A model generated the notes under the pieces. It worked only from the letters and a program-made list of their open reading frames with translations. It was not told the DNA's origin and ran no database searches. From RPQJ01 sp963748985 (GTDB lineage: Bacteria > Pseudomonadota > Gammaproteobacteria > Steroidobacterales > Steroidobacteraceae), in assembly GCA_963748985.1 (NCBI GenBank), contig CAVVKQ010000011.1, positions 173,660-237,659 of the forward strand: a stretch of DNA of 64,000 bases, read 5' to 3'. Below, piece by piece: positions 17,234 to 25,314 of this stretch (the stretch's first letter is position 1; each line of letters opens with the position of its first letter). A program made the position numbers and the translations under genes.

Positions 17234-17248
17234 ATTCACTGCATGAAT
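17234..17248. promoter_or_regulatory. candidate LysR operator between the sulfatase and its regulator
   Basis: The perfect dyad ATTCA-CTGCA-TGAAT (T-N11-A type) lies in the divergent promoter region, 29 bases before the LysR start codon. LysR-type regulators classically bind such dyads between their own gene and a divergent target. Assignment is by position and symmetry only. Confidence 0.5.
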
Positions 17249-17277
17249 ACTTTGTATACCTCCCATATATTTGGCGC

Positions 17278-18273
17278 ATGACAATCGAACTCCATCAACT
17301 CCGTCACCTCGTGGCCCTCGCGGAACACGGCAGCTTCATGCGTGCGGCGGCCGCGCTAGAAATGAGTCAACCCGCGCTCTCGCACAGCATCAAGAAGCTG
17401 GAAAGGCAACTCGGCACGGTTCTGTTCACGCGTAATAGCAGCGGCGCCATTCCGACCGACAGCGGGTTGCTGCAGCTCGAGCGTGCGCGCGATCTCTTGC
17501 GGTTGGCTGACGATTTCGTTCGTAACTCCCACGGGCAGGGAGCCCTTCAGACCGGGCATCTGGCGGTCGGTGCCGGCCCCTATCCGGCGGAATCCGTCGT
17601 CGGCAAGGCTGCAGCCCGATTCGTGGAGCAATTCCCCAAAGTGAGCGTGCAAATTCGCGTCAACACCTGGGGCGCACTGTTGCAGCAGCTGCGCAGCCGC
17701 GAACTCGATTTCGTCGTGCTTGAGACCAGTCAGCTGAAGCGGGAGCGGGACATCGAGGTGCCGCCGTTCACGTACCCACAGACCGTGTACTTCGTTGCAC
17801 GCAGCGAGCACCCGCTGGCCTCACAGCCAAACGTCCAGGTTGGCGACGTATTCGACTGGCCGGTCGTCGCGCCCACGCGAATCCCGCCACACGTCCTAGA
17901 TCAACTGCTCGCCGCCCAGCACGCAGCCATCAGTGCATTTTCGCCGGGGCATGTATTTCCAGCCATTGAGTGCAGCGACCTCACGACCGTCAAGCGCATC
18001 CTCGAGAACTCCAATGCGATCACTGCGGTCCCTCTATCCTCCGTGGCTGACGAACTCGAGCGGGGTCGTTTCGTCGCGTTGTGCACGGCACCCTGGCTGC
18101 ATCTGAACTTCGGCGTCGTCAGCCTCAAGGCACGTCCGCTGACGCAGGCGGCGGAGAAGTTTCGGGCGCTCGTATTGGACGTCGAGCGCGAAGTAGCCGG
18201 GGACGACGAGCAGTTGGTCGCCCGGTGGGCGCCAAGGGCGGCGACCGGCTCGGGTGCGCGCCAGCCGACCTGA
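17278..18273 (+). CDS. LysR-family transcriptional regulator
   Basis: 331 residues. The N-terminal winged helix is classic: LHQLRHLVALAEHGSFMRAA, MSQPALSHSIKKLERQLG and VLFTRNSSGAIPTDSG. The effector-binding domain begins about residue 95 (GHLAVGAGPYPAESVVGKAA) and extends to the end, with a slightly long basic/acidic tail. It is divergent from the arylsulfatase gene, with a dyad operator between them, so it probably regulates that gene and its barrel-protein followers, perhaps in response to a sulfate ester or sulfur status as CysB and Cbl do. Its 3' end is only 16 bases from the end of the convergent maturase gene. Confidence 0.9.
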   Translation: MTIELHQLRHLVALAEHGSFMRAAAALEMSQPALSHSIKKLERQLGTVLFTRNSSGAIPTDSGLLQLERARDLLRLADDFVRNSHGQGALQTGHLAVGAGPYPAESVVGKAAARFVEQFPKVSVQIRVNTWGALLQQLRSRELDFVVLETSQLKRERDIEVPPFTYPQTVYFVARSEHPLASQPNVQVGDVFDWPVVAPTRIPPHVLDQLLAAQHAAISAFSPGHVFPAIECSDLTTVKRILENSNAITAVPLSSVADELERGRFVALCTAPWLHLNFGVVSLKARPLTQAAEKFRALVLDVEREVAGDDEQLVARWAPRAATGSGARQPT

Positions 18274-18289
18274 CGCACGTGATGGTCGC

Positions 18290-19525
18290 TTACCTTTGCC
18301 GCATGATCTCGTCGGCGTAACGACCCTGCTGCAGAAGGCTCGCCATGGTCTTCATCGGCTTGTCGATGTGGGTGAAGAAAGCCCGGTAACCGGCGCACAG
18401 GTAGTTCAATCCGTCCTCGCCCTCGGGCGTGCGCACGAAACGATTGCGCGGGCACTCGCCGTGGCACGCAAAGAGGACCGGACACTCCTTGCAGTACCTG
18501 GGCAACGTGTCGTACTTGCTGTTGCCGAACCGGCGCTGCTTTTCCGACGACACGAGTGTCCGGAGCGGCGTTTCACTGATGTTGCCGAGCCGGTGAGCCG
18601 GTTCGACGAAGTGATCACAGGAATACACGTCGCCGTTGTGCTCTAGCACCAGGGATTGACCGCAGGTTGGCGAGACGATGCAGAGATTGTGCTGGCCGAG
18701 CCAGCTGCCCAGTGCGACGTCGAAGGTCGTGACGTAGACCCGACCGACGTCGCGCCGCACCCATTCGTCGAAAATACGGATCAGGAACTTCCCGAACTTC
18801 TCCGGCGTCACCGAGCGCTGCGTGACGAGGTTGCCTTCCTGCCGATAGGTCGGCCGGTCCCTGCCGTGCAGGCCACCCCAGCCCTGATTGGCGAGCGCGA
18901 GGGTCTCCGCAGTCGCCCGCTCGACTATCGGGATCAACTGGATGTATTCGGCCTTCAGCTCGTCGCGAAAGAATCGATAGACGTCGAGGGGACGATCCGC
19001 GTTGGCGGCATGGATGGTGCACAGGATGTTGACGTCGACTGCGTGCCGGCGCAGGCAGTGCCAGCCGCGGACGGCCGCCGCGAAGCTGCCGTCGCCCTTC
19101 TTGTCGACGCGATAGGCGTCATGCAGTGATTGCGGGCCATCGAGGCTCAAACCGACGAGATACTTGTTCTGCTTGAAGAACGCCGCCCATTCATCGTCGA
19201 TCAGCGTGCCGTTCGTCTGGATCGTGTGCTTGACGCGTTGACTGGCCTTGCGATGCTTCTCCGCCAACTCCACCGAGCGTCGGTAGAAGTCGAGCCCGCG
19301 CAGCAGCGGTTCGCCACCCTGCCAGGACACCTCGACCTCGGGGCCGGGTGACGCGTCCATCAATGCCCGGATGTAGGTCTCGAGCACGTCCTCCGTCATC
19401 AGCGGGCTCTCACGCGCCGGATAGAGGTTTTCCTTCGACAGGAAGAAGCAGTACTTGCAGCCGAGATTGCAAGCCGCCCCGGCCGGTTTAGTCAAGAGAT
19501 GGAAGGGCAAGGGCGCTGTCTGCAC
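18290..19525 (-). CDS. anaerobic sulfatase-maturating enzyme (radical SAM, SPASM)
   Basis: 411 residues. The radical-SAM cluster motif is C19-N-L-G-C23-K-Y-C26. The GGEP motif occurs in EVSWQGGEPLLRG, and a SPASM-type C-terminal cysteine set (SPTCGQSL, VYSCDHF, YCKECPVLFACHGECPRN) binds further Fe-S clusters. Together these define the AtsB/anSME group that converts the sulfatase active-site Cys or Ser to formylglycine without oxygen. The companion sulfatase in this locus has a Cys-type site, its natural substrate. The gene is convergent with the LysR regulator rather than in the sulfatase transcript. Confidence 0.92.
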   Translation of the reverse strand: MQTAPLPFHLLTKPAGAACNLGCKYCFFLSKENLYPARESPLMTEDVLETYIRALMDASPGPEVEVSWQGGEPLLRGLDFYRRSVELAEKHRKASQRVKHTIQTNGTLIDDEWAAFFKQNKYLVGLSLDGPQSLHDAYRVDKKGDGSFAAAVRGWHCLRRHAVDVNILCTIHAANADRPLDVYRFFRDELKAEYIQLIPIVERATAETLALANQGWGGLHGRDRPTYRQEGNLVTQRSVTPEKFGKFLIRIFDEWVRRDVGRVYVTTFDVALGSWLGQHNLCIVSPTCGQSLVLEHNGDVYSCDHFVEPAHRLGNISETPLRTLVSSEKQRRFGNSKYDTLPRYCKECPVLFACHGECPRNRFVRTPEGEDGLNYLCAGYRAFFTHIDKPMKTMASLLQQGRYADEIMRQR

Positions 19526-19751
19526 GGGGAGAAGCCTCGGCTCGGTTACTCATCGGCACGGCGCCGATACGCCCGCGAATCATCCGACGTGACCTGATCG
19601 ACGTACATAAGGAACATTTCGGCATGGGAAAACGACTCGCGCCCGCTGTGACTCAATCGGCATCAGCCGCGCGACCCGAGCCGCAGTCGACACATATGAG
19701 CTGCTCACGGCGCCTGCTGCCTGTCCAGCACTCGGCCGAATGGCCGTATAT
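19526..19751. other. intergenic stretch upstream of the maturase, left flank of the IS
   Basis: This should contain the promoter of the maturase gene (start 19525). I see no reliable gene here; the short open frames have no recognisable content. The IS left end begins at 19752. Confidence 0.4.
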
Positions 19752-20010
19752 GGACCCCACCCCACTTTGCTAGCACTCCGTTCTTTGGCGACGAGGTACG
19801 ACTGCTCACGTATATCCGGCCTCTGTCTGACCTCGATCAGCCGAGGTCGGGCCACGATGGGCTATTCGCGCGTCGGCTCCTCATTGCTTTCTCGGGCTTC
19901 GCGCCCGTGGACATTTGCAGGCTACTCCGACGCCGGTTCGACCTGTTCGCCATCCTTCGTAGTGCACGCAACCGCGGTGATGTCTCCTCGATCAGTCGGG
20001 ACGCAGGGCC
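19752..20010 (-). ncRNA. candidate bridge/seek RNA region of the IS
   Basis: This 259-base region is transcriptionally downstream of the transposase. In IS1111-type elements the target-guiding RNA is encoded at this end. On the minus strand it shows stems such as CGGGC-GCGAA-GCCCG and GACCTCG-GCTGAT-CGAGGTC. No pairing loops to donor or target were assigned by eye. Confidence 0.35.
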
Positions 20011-21042
20011 TCAGGCCACCACGCCCTCCGGTTCATAGTTCGTTCCATGGCGCAGCATCGCCCAGGCGACCCGTGCCATCTTGTTGGCGAGAGCGGTCGC
20101 CGCCACATTCGGGTGCGATCTCTCGGCCAGCGCCAACACCCATCGGCTGAGCCGATCGGTCTTGCCCGGGGCGGCTCGTAGCGCCGAGCGCGCCCCATGG
20201 ATCAGCAGCGTGCGCACGTATTTGTCGCCGCGCTTGCTGATCCCGAGCCGGCGCTCCTTGCCACCGGAGCTGTGCTGGCGCGGCGTCAGCCCGAGTGACA
20301 CCGCCATCTCTCGACCGTTGCGATACTGCCTCGCGTCGCCGACCAGCGCATACAGCGCCGAGGCGGTCAGCGGGCCGATGCCGCGCAGTTGCTCAAGACG
20401 ACCCACCGCCTCGTGTTCGCGAGCGATCACCGCGATCTCCTGATCGAGTTCGCGCACGCGTTCGTCGAACCGCTGCAGGTCGCGGTACAGGCCGGCCAGC
20501 AGCGATCGGAAGCGAGCGGTCAGGCCATTGTCGGCATCCTCGAGCCACTCAGGCACCGCACGGCGCAGCGAGATGAGCTCGCGAGGCGCCACCAGGCCGT
20601 ACTCGTAGACGAGCCCGCGCAACTGGTTGGCCTTGGCAGTTCGTTCCCGGATCAGGCTCGACCGCACGCGATGCACTGCCTGCAGATCCTGTTGCTCGAC
20701 GGTCTTCACCGCCACGAACCGCATGCTCGGCCGGCTCATCGCCTCGCAGATCGCCTCGGCATCATTCGCATCGGTCTTGTTCGTCTTCACGTACGGCTTC
20801 ACGAACTGCGGGGCGATCAGCCTCACCCGATAGCCTTTCGCCTGCAGCGTCCGCGCCCAGTGATGCGCGCTGCCGCAGGCCTCCATGCCGATCTCGGCAC
20901 CCGGATCGACCTCACGCTCGAGATCACTGATCCAACGAGCGCGCTTCAGACGCTTGCACCAGACCGCTCGCTCCGAGCGATCGACTCCGTGCACCTGGAA
21001 GACCTGCTTGGCCAAGTCCACACCCACGCGAGTAAGCTTCAT
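20011..21042 (-). CDS. IS110-family transposase (DEDD, IS1111 group)
   Basis: 343 residues. The N-terminal RuvC-like domain has the DEDD residues D9 (VGVDLAKQVF), E54 (IGMEACGSAHHWAR) and D91/D94 (KTNKTDANDAEAI). The C-terminal Tnp20 domain contains LRGIGPLTASALYALVGD and SSGGKERRLGISKRGDKYVRTLLIHGARS with the conserved serine. It is full length and looks intact. It recombines the circular IS intermediate into its target, guided by the element's RNA in characterised relatives. Confidence 0.95.
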   Translation of the reverse strand: MKLTRVGVDLAKQVFQVHGVDRSERAVWCKRLKRARWISDLEREVDPGAEIGMEACGSAHHWARTLQAKGYRVRLIAPQFVKPYVKTNKTDANDAEAICEAMSRPSMRFVAVKTVEQQDLQAVHRVRSSLIRERTAKANQLRGLVYEYGLVAPRELISLRRAVPEWLEDADNGLTARFRSLLAGLYRDLQRFDERVRELDQEIAVIAREHEAVGRLEQLRGIGPLTASALYALVGDARQYRNGREMAVSLGLTPRQHSSGGKERRLGISKRGDKYVRTLLIHGARSALRAAPGKTDRLSRWVLALAERSHPNVAATALANKMARVAWAMLRHGTNYEPEGVVA

Positions 21043-21122
21043 GGCGACCCCTCCTCATTCCGTGACTGGTTACTTCACAGCTCCAGTCTGGCACTCGATG
21101 CCGCAGGTGTGGGGAGGGGTCC

Positions 21123-21373
21123 ATCCCATTGCTTTCGGTGAAGTTGATGATCGGCTGGTTGTGGCCGATATTGAGCCTACGCGAACGTCTGCTTTCTTAT
21201 CCCAAAGTCACTGATCGGTCTACCTCGGACGCAGAGCCCTGGCCGGGCGATCAGGCAGGCGGTCTTGGCCCTCGAACCTCCCGCCTGCCTGTGCTTTGTC
21301 TCCCGACGCGAATCCGGTGTACTTCTCTCCGCAATAACGCTTGAGCTCGAAAGGTCGACCGCCAGGCGCCGTG
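21123..21373. other. intergenic stretch on the right flank of the IS
   Basis: No gene is seen. A stem-loop CAGGCAGGCGG/CCGCCTGCCTG (21252-21262 and 21281-21291) is the only clear structure. Confidence 0.45.
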
Positions 21374-21542
21374 CGCCCTTTTTCCGGCTTTGCGGGAAAA
21401 GGCGCTCAGGTGCGTCACGTCAAGCGTTCGATCCGACATGTCCTGGCGCGCGCGTGTCTGCCTTTCCAAGCGCGACAGGACAAGTCGGATCGAACGCCAG
21501 CACCGTCTACAGCGCTCTCCGCAGCTCTTCCGCTGAAGTGGG
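21374..21542 (-). repeat. palindromic element A2 (conserved 20-nt core)
   Basis: Arms 21424-21450 and 21471-21497 (27 bases, 25 complementary) flank the same 20-nt core as A1, here on the minus strand (21451-21470). The outer arm (GCGTTCGATCCGA) differs from A1, while the inner stem (CCTGTCGCG) is shared. The accessory hairpin at 21374-21410 stands 40 bases from the core, as in A1. It begins 10 bases after the pmbA stop and its core is in the sense of pmbA. Confidence 0.85.
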
Positions 21543-21552
21543 AGCGGAAGCC

Positions 21553-22920
21553 TCACTCCCCGGCGATGGTCATCTCTTCGATGAGAATCGACCCGGTCCG
21601 GATGCCACCGCGTACGTCGATGTCGGACCCGACGTCGACGATCTTCTGATACATGTCCTGCAGATGCCCGGCGATCGTCACTTCGTGCACCGGATACTGG
21701 ATGCGGCCGTTCTCCACCCAGAATCCGCCCGCGCCGCGCGAATAGTCGCCCGTCACGCCGTTCACGCCCTGACCCATCAGCTCCGTGACGTACAGGCCAC
21801 GGTCCATCAGCCTCAGCATCTGGTCGAAATCACGGCCGCGACCGTGCACGAGCAGGTTGTGCGTGCCGCCCGCATTGCCGGTGGTTCGCAGGCCGAGCTT
21901 GCGCGCCGAATAGGTGCTCAGCACGTAACCCAGCAGGACGCCGGCCTCCACGAGTTCGCGATCGCGCGTCGTGACACCTTCGTGATCAAACGGAGCGCTG
22001 GCCAGCGCCTTCAACAGGTGCGGCCGTTCCGACAGCGCGAACCAGTCGGGGAACACGCGCTTGCCGGCGGCTTCGAGCAGGAACGAAGCGCGGCGGTACT
22101 GGCTGCCGCCACGGATTGCGCCAATGAAGTGCCCGATGAGTCCACGCGCGACGTCCGGTGAATACAGCACCGGCGCCTTCATGGTCGCCAGTTTGCGCGC
22201 GCCGAGCCGGCCAATGGTGCGCTCGCCCGCGCGGCGGCCCACGCTGTCCGCCGATTCCAGTTCGCGCCAGTCGCGTACCGTGCTGTACCAGTAGTCACGC
22301 TCCATCTGCTCGCCTTCGGTGCCGAGCACCGAGCAGCTGATGCTGTGCACGGTGCCAGGATATGCCGCGAGGAAGCCGAGCGAGTTGCCGTACGCTCGCA
22401 GGCCGCGATGCGTGCTGACCGCAGCGCCTTCCGAATTGTTGATGCGCTTGGTGTCGACCGCCATCGCGGCGCCTTCGCACGCGATTGCCATGTCGCATGC
22501 GCGCTCCGGCGATATCTCCCATGGGTGCGAGAGATCGAGCCCGGGCACGTCCCGGGCAAGGTCTGCCGGGTCGGGCAGGCCCGCGCACGGATCCTCCGCC
22601 GTGTACTTCGCGATCGAGCAGGCCTTGGCCACGGTCTCGCGCAGCGCGGCCGCACCAAGATCCCCCGTGCTTGCGCTGCCCTTGCGAGTACCGAAATACA
22701 CGGTGACGCCCATGCCGCGGTCACGCTGGTACTCGATCGTCTCGACTTCACCGAGCCGTGCGCTGACGCTCAAGCCCACGTCCATGCTGATGGCCGCTTC
22801 GGCCTGGCTTGCTCCCAGGGTGCGGGCCTCGGCCAGCGCGAGTTCGACGAGCGCGAGCAGGTCGGCGCCGTCGGCGGTCAGCATCGGGGAATGGTCCTTG
22901 GGGGCGACAGTCGTGCTCAT
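21553..22920 (-). CDS. pmbA: metalloprotease PmbA / TldE (TldD partner)
   Basis: 455 residues. Conserved blocks include AAISMDVGLSVSARLGEVET, IEYQRDRGMGVTVYFG, NNSEGAAVSTHRG, ISCSVLGTEGEQMERDYWY, GGSQYRRASFLL and GQGVNGVTGDYSRGAGGFWVENG. TldE lacks the metal motif itself and forms a heterodimer with TldD, whose gene is at 26833. The complex degrades unfolded peptides and in E. coli matures microcin B17 and CcdA. The frame extends upstream, but the ATG at 22920 gives the family start. It is divergent from darP, the same arrangement as in E. coli. Confidence 0.95.
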   Translation of the reverse strand: MSTTVAPKDHSPMLTADGADLLALVELALAEARTLGASQAEAAISMDVGLSVSARLGEVETIEYQRDRGMGVTVYFGTRKGSASTGDLGAAALRETVAKACSIAKYTAEDPCAGLPDPADLARDVPGLDLSHPWEISPERACDMAIACEGAAMAVDTKRINNSEGAAVSTHRGLRAYGNSLGFLAAYPGTVHSISCSVLGTEGEQMERDYWYSTVRDWRELESADSVGRRAGERTIGRLGARKLATMKAPVLYSPDVARGLIGHFIGAIRGGSQYRRASFLLEAAGKRVFPDWFALSERPHLLKALASAPFDHEGVTTRDRELVEAGVLLGYVLSTYSARKLGLRTTGNAGGTHNLLVHGRGRDFDQMLRLMDRGLYVTELMGQGVNGVTGDYSRGAGGFWVENGRIQYPVHEVTIAGHLQDMYQKIVDVGSDIDVRGGIRTGSILIEEMTIAGE

Positions 22921-23022
22921 CGTGCGGCAGCGTCCGTGATCGGGGCCTGTTGGCAAGCCTGCAATTCTAGCAGCGGTCCGGGCCTGCGCCCTGCGTGCTA
23001 GCATCCGGAAAAGGGCGGATCC

Positions 23023-23583
23023 ATGGCGCGCAAGCAGGCATTTCCTGGAAGGTACGACGGACAGCAGGACGACGAGGCCGGTCGCGAAGGCTTCGACGAA
23101 GGTCCGAGCAAGAGCGAGCTCAAGCGACAGGACCAGGAACTGCGCGCGATCGGCGTCGAACTGGTCGAGTTGCCGTTGACAGAGCTCGAGGCCATGAACC
23201 TGCCCGAGACTCTCTACGACGCGGTCATGGCCTGCCGCAAGATCACGGCCCATGGCGCTCGTCTCCGGCAGGAGATGTTCGTTGCCAAAATCATGCGTGG
23301 AGTGGACGTGGCGCCTATCCGAGCCACTCTCGACCGACGCAGCGAAATCGACCGCCAGCGCGTACACCGCGAGCACTTGCTCGAAACGTGGCGCGAGCGC
23401 TTGATCGCGGACGAGCCCGCCGCCTGGACCGAACTCGCCGCGCAGATCGACCCCGCGGGCCTGCAGCAGATCCGTTCACTGGCCCGGCAGGCACGAGCCG
23501 AGCAGGCCGGTGCCCACCCGCCCGCCGCCGCCAGGCAGTTGTTCCGCCGCCTGCGGGATGCGTTCGAAAAGCCTGCGATTTAG
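23023..23583 (+). CDS. darP: ribosome-associated protein DarP (YjgA, DUF615)
   Basis: 186 residues. The DUF615 pattern is clear: PSKSELKRQDQELRAIGVEL, LPLTELEAMNLPETLYDAV, RQEMFVAKIMR and the C-terminal RQLFRRLRDAFEK. In E. coli this protein is a late 50S-assembly factor. The ATG at 23023 sits 102 bases from the divergent pmbA start. The purE start lies 32 bases after the stop. Confidence 0.92.
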   Translation: MARKQAFPGRYDGQQDDEAGREGFDEGPSKSELKRQDQELRAIGVELVELPLTELEAMNLPETLYDAVMACRKITAHGARLRQEMFVAKIMRGVDVAPIRATLDRRSEIDRQRVHREHLLETWRERLIADEPAAWTELAAQIDPAGLQQIRSLARQARAEQAGAHPPAAARQLFRRLRDAFEKPAI

Positions 23584-23602
23584 CGTTTTTCGCGTCCGTC
23601 TG

Positions 23603-23608
23603 TACAAT
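23603..23608 (+). promoter_or_regulatory. candidate -10 box for purE
   Basis: TACAAT lies 6 bases before the GTG start of purE (23615), so the transcript would be leaderless or nearly so. A TTTAGC about 18 bases upstream could be a weak -35. No Shine-Dalgarno is present. Confidence 0.35.
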
Positions 23609-23614
23609 GGCCCG

Positions 23615-24118
23615 GTGAAACCGCGCGTTGGCATCATCATGGGGTCCACGTCCGACTGGGACACCCTGAAATACGCCGCTGAAATGCTCGAGCGTCTGGG
23701 CGTCCGGCACGAGGTGCGCGTCGTCTCCGCGCACCGCACGCCCGATCTCCTCTTCGACTACGCCGCCACTGCGCGCGAACGTGGCCTCGAGGTCATCATC
23801 GCGGGCGCCGGCGGCGCTGCGCACCTGCCAGGCATGTGCGCCGCCAAGACCTCGCTGCCCGTGCTCGGCGTGCCGGTCCAGTCCAAGACCCTGAACGGGC
23901 TCGACTCGCTGCTCTCGATCGTGCAGATGCCCGCTGGCATTCCGGTTGCCACGCTCGCAATCGGCGTGGCCGGCGCGACCAACGCCGCGATCCTGGCCGC
24001 TTCGATCCTTGCCAACGGGGACGAAAAGATTCGCGCGGCCGTCGATGCATTCCGCGCGGCACAGACCGACAAGGTCCTCGCCCAACCCGACCCCCGCAAC
24101 CCGACGATCGCAACATGA
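23615..24118 (+). CDS. purE: N5-carboxyaminoimidazole ribonucleotide mutase
   Basis: 167 residues, class I PurE, moving the carboxyl group of N5-CAIR to give CAIR in purine synthesis. Seen: GIIMGSTSDWDTL, VRVVSAHRTPDLL with the active-site histidine, AGAGGAAHLPGMCAAKT, LPVLGVPVQSKTLNGLDSLLSIVQMPAGIPVAT. GTG 23615 fits the family N-terminus (KPRVGIIMGS). Its TGA overlaps the purK ATG (ATGA), so the pair is translationally coupled. Confidence 0.95.
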   Translation: MKPRVGIIMGSTSDWDTLKYAAEMLERLGVRHEVRVVSAHRTPDLLFDYAATARERGLEVIIAGAGGAAHLPGMCAAKTSLPVLGVPVQSKTLNGLDSLLSIVQMPAGIPVATLAIGVAGATNAAILAASILANGDEKIRAAVDAFRAAQTDKVLAQPDPRNPTIAT

Positions 24119-25203
24119 AGATCGGCATCATCGGTGCGGGCCAGCTCGGACGCATGCTGGCCCTCGCGGGCTATCCGCTGGCACAGCAGTTCCGCTTTCT
24201 CGACGCCAGTGCGGACTCGCCTGGCGGCCAGGTCGCACCGATCATCACGGGTGCATTCGACGATCCCCACAGCCTCGAGCGGCTGGCAGCCGACGTCGAC
24301 CTGGTCACGTACGAATTCGAGAACGTTCCTGTCGCCGCACTGCAGAAGGTAGCGGAAACACATCCCGTGTGGCCGCCGGTCGAGGCGCTGCGGGTCTCGC
24401 AGGATCGCCTGCTCGAGAAGCAGCTGTTCTCGAAACTGAAGATTCCGACACCGCCTTTCCGCGCCGTGGATTCGCTCGATGGGTTGCGTGCTGCGGTCAA
24501 GGAGCTCGGCCTGCCCTGCGTGCTCAAGACGCGCCGTCTCGGCTACGACGGCAAGGGCCAGCGCTACCTGCGTAAACCCGCCGATCTCGAGCCCGCCTGG
24601 AATGCAATCGGCAACGTGCCGCTGATTCTCGAGGGCCTGGTCGACTTCGAGCGCGAAGTGTCGATCGTCGGCGTGCGCAGCACGGCGGGCGAGGTGCGTG
24701 CGTACCCGATCGTCGCCAATACGCACAAGGGCGGCATCCTGCGCGTGACGCTGGCGCCGCATCGTCACCCCGTGCTGCAGAAAGCAGCGGAGATCTGCCT
24801 CAAGCGCGTGCTGCGGCACTTCGAATACGCCGGCGTGCTGACGCTCGAGTTCTTCGTCCACAAGGGCAAGCTGGTCGCCAACGAGATGGCGCCGCGCGTG
24901 CACAACTCCGGGCACTGGACCATCGAAGGTGCCGTCACGTCGCAGTTCGAAAATCACCTGCGCGCGATCCTCGGGCTGCCGCTCGGCGACACGAGCCCGG
25001 CAGGCCATTGCGCCATGATCAATTTCATCGGTACCCTGCCGCAGCGTGATGCCATCCTGGCCCTGCCCGGAGTGCACTGGCACGACTACGGCAAGGAGCC
25101 GCGCCCGGGTCGCAAGATTGGCCACTGCACGGTCGTGGCGGCCAGCGCGGTCGAGCGCGACCGGCTGGTGCGCAAGGTCCTGCGGAAGATGTCGCCACGA
25201 TGA
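24115..25203 (+). CDS. purK: 5-(carboxyamino)imidazole ribonucleotide synthase
   Basis: 362 residues, an ATP-grasp enzyme making N5-CAIR from AIR, bicarbonate and ATP, the substrate for PurE. Conserved parts are GIIGAGQLGRMLALAGYPL, VTYEFENVP, PCVLKTRRLGYDGKGQ, FEREVSIVGVRS, FFVHKGKLVANEMAPRVHNSGHWT and the IGTLP near the end. It overlaps purE by four bases. No further pur gene follows. Confidence 0.95.
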   Translation: MKIGIIGAGQLGRMLALAGYPLAQQFRFLDASADSPGGQVAPIITGAFDDPHSLERLAADVDLVTYEFENVPVAALQKVAETHPVWPPVEALRVSQDRLLEKQLFSKLKIPTPPFRAVDSLDGLRAAVKELGLPCVLKTRRLGYDGKGQRYLRKPADLEPAWNAIGNVPLILEGLVDFEREVSIVGVRSTAGEVRAYPIVANTHKGGILRVTLAPHRHPVLQKAAEICLKRVLRHFEYAGVLTLEFFVHKGKLVANEMAPRVHNSGHWTIEGAVTSQFENHLRAILGLPLGDTSPAGHCAMINFIGTLPQRDAILALPGVHWHDYGKEPRPGRKIGHCTVVAASAVERDRLVRKVLRKMSPR

Positions 25204-25284
25204 AGGAAGGCTTCCCGGCCCCGCTGCAACGTCTGGCCAGGGTTATGTGACGGATCGCGCAGTTTGAGCCCCGGTCGGCTCCCG

Positions 25285-25290
25285 TATACT
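25285..25290 (+). promoter_or_regulatory. candidate -10 box for the ATPase-FHA gene
   Basis: TATACT, with a TTTGAG-like -35 about 16 bases upstream (25263-25268). GGAGGGGA follows before the ATG at 25315, although its spacing to the start is long (about 11 bases). Confidence 0.35.
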
Positions 25291-25314
25291 AAACGGAGGG
25301 GAATCGAACACACG

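Larger units (their letters stand above)
19752..21122 (-). mobile_element. IS110-family insertion sequence, IS1111-type
   Basis: About 1371 bases. A 14-base imperfect inverted repeat, GGACCCCACCCCAC at 19752-19765 and the complement of GTGGGGAGGGGTCC at 21109-21122 (13 of 14 match), brackets a single DEDD transposase gene. Inverted repeats near the ends and a long non-coding stretch downstream of the transposase (19752-20010) are features of the IS1111 subgroup rather than classical IS110. Exact ends are uncertain because such repeats are subterminal and no target duplication is expected. Confidence 0.75.

Noticed and set aside
14879..17281. An 800-codon open frame on the plus strand opposite the arylsulfatase
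   Set aside because: It is the antisense shadow of a high-GC gene; its translation is Arg/Val/Leu-rich with no domain, and the minus-strand sulfatase has signal peptide and active-site motifs.
19580..19855. A 91-codon minus-strand frame crossing the IS left end
   Set aside because: It spans the IS boundary and has no recognisable content.
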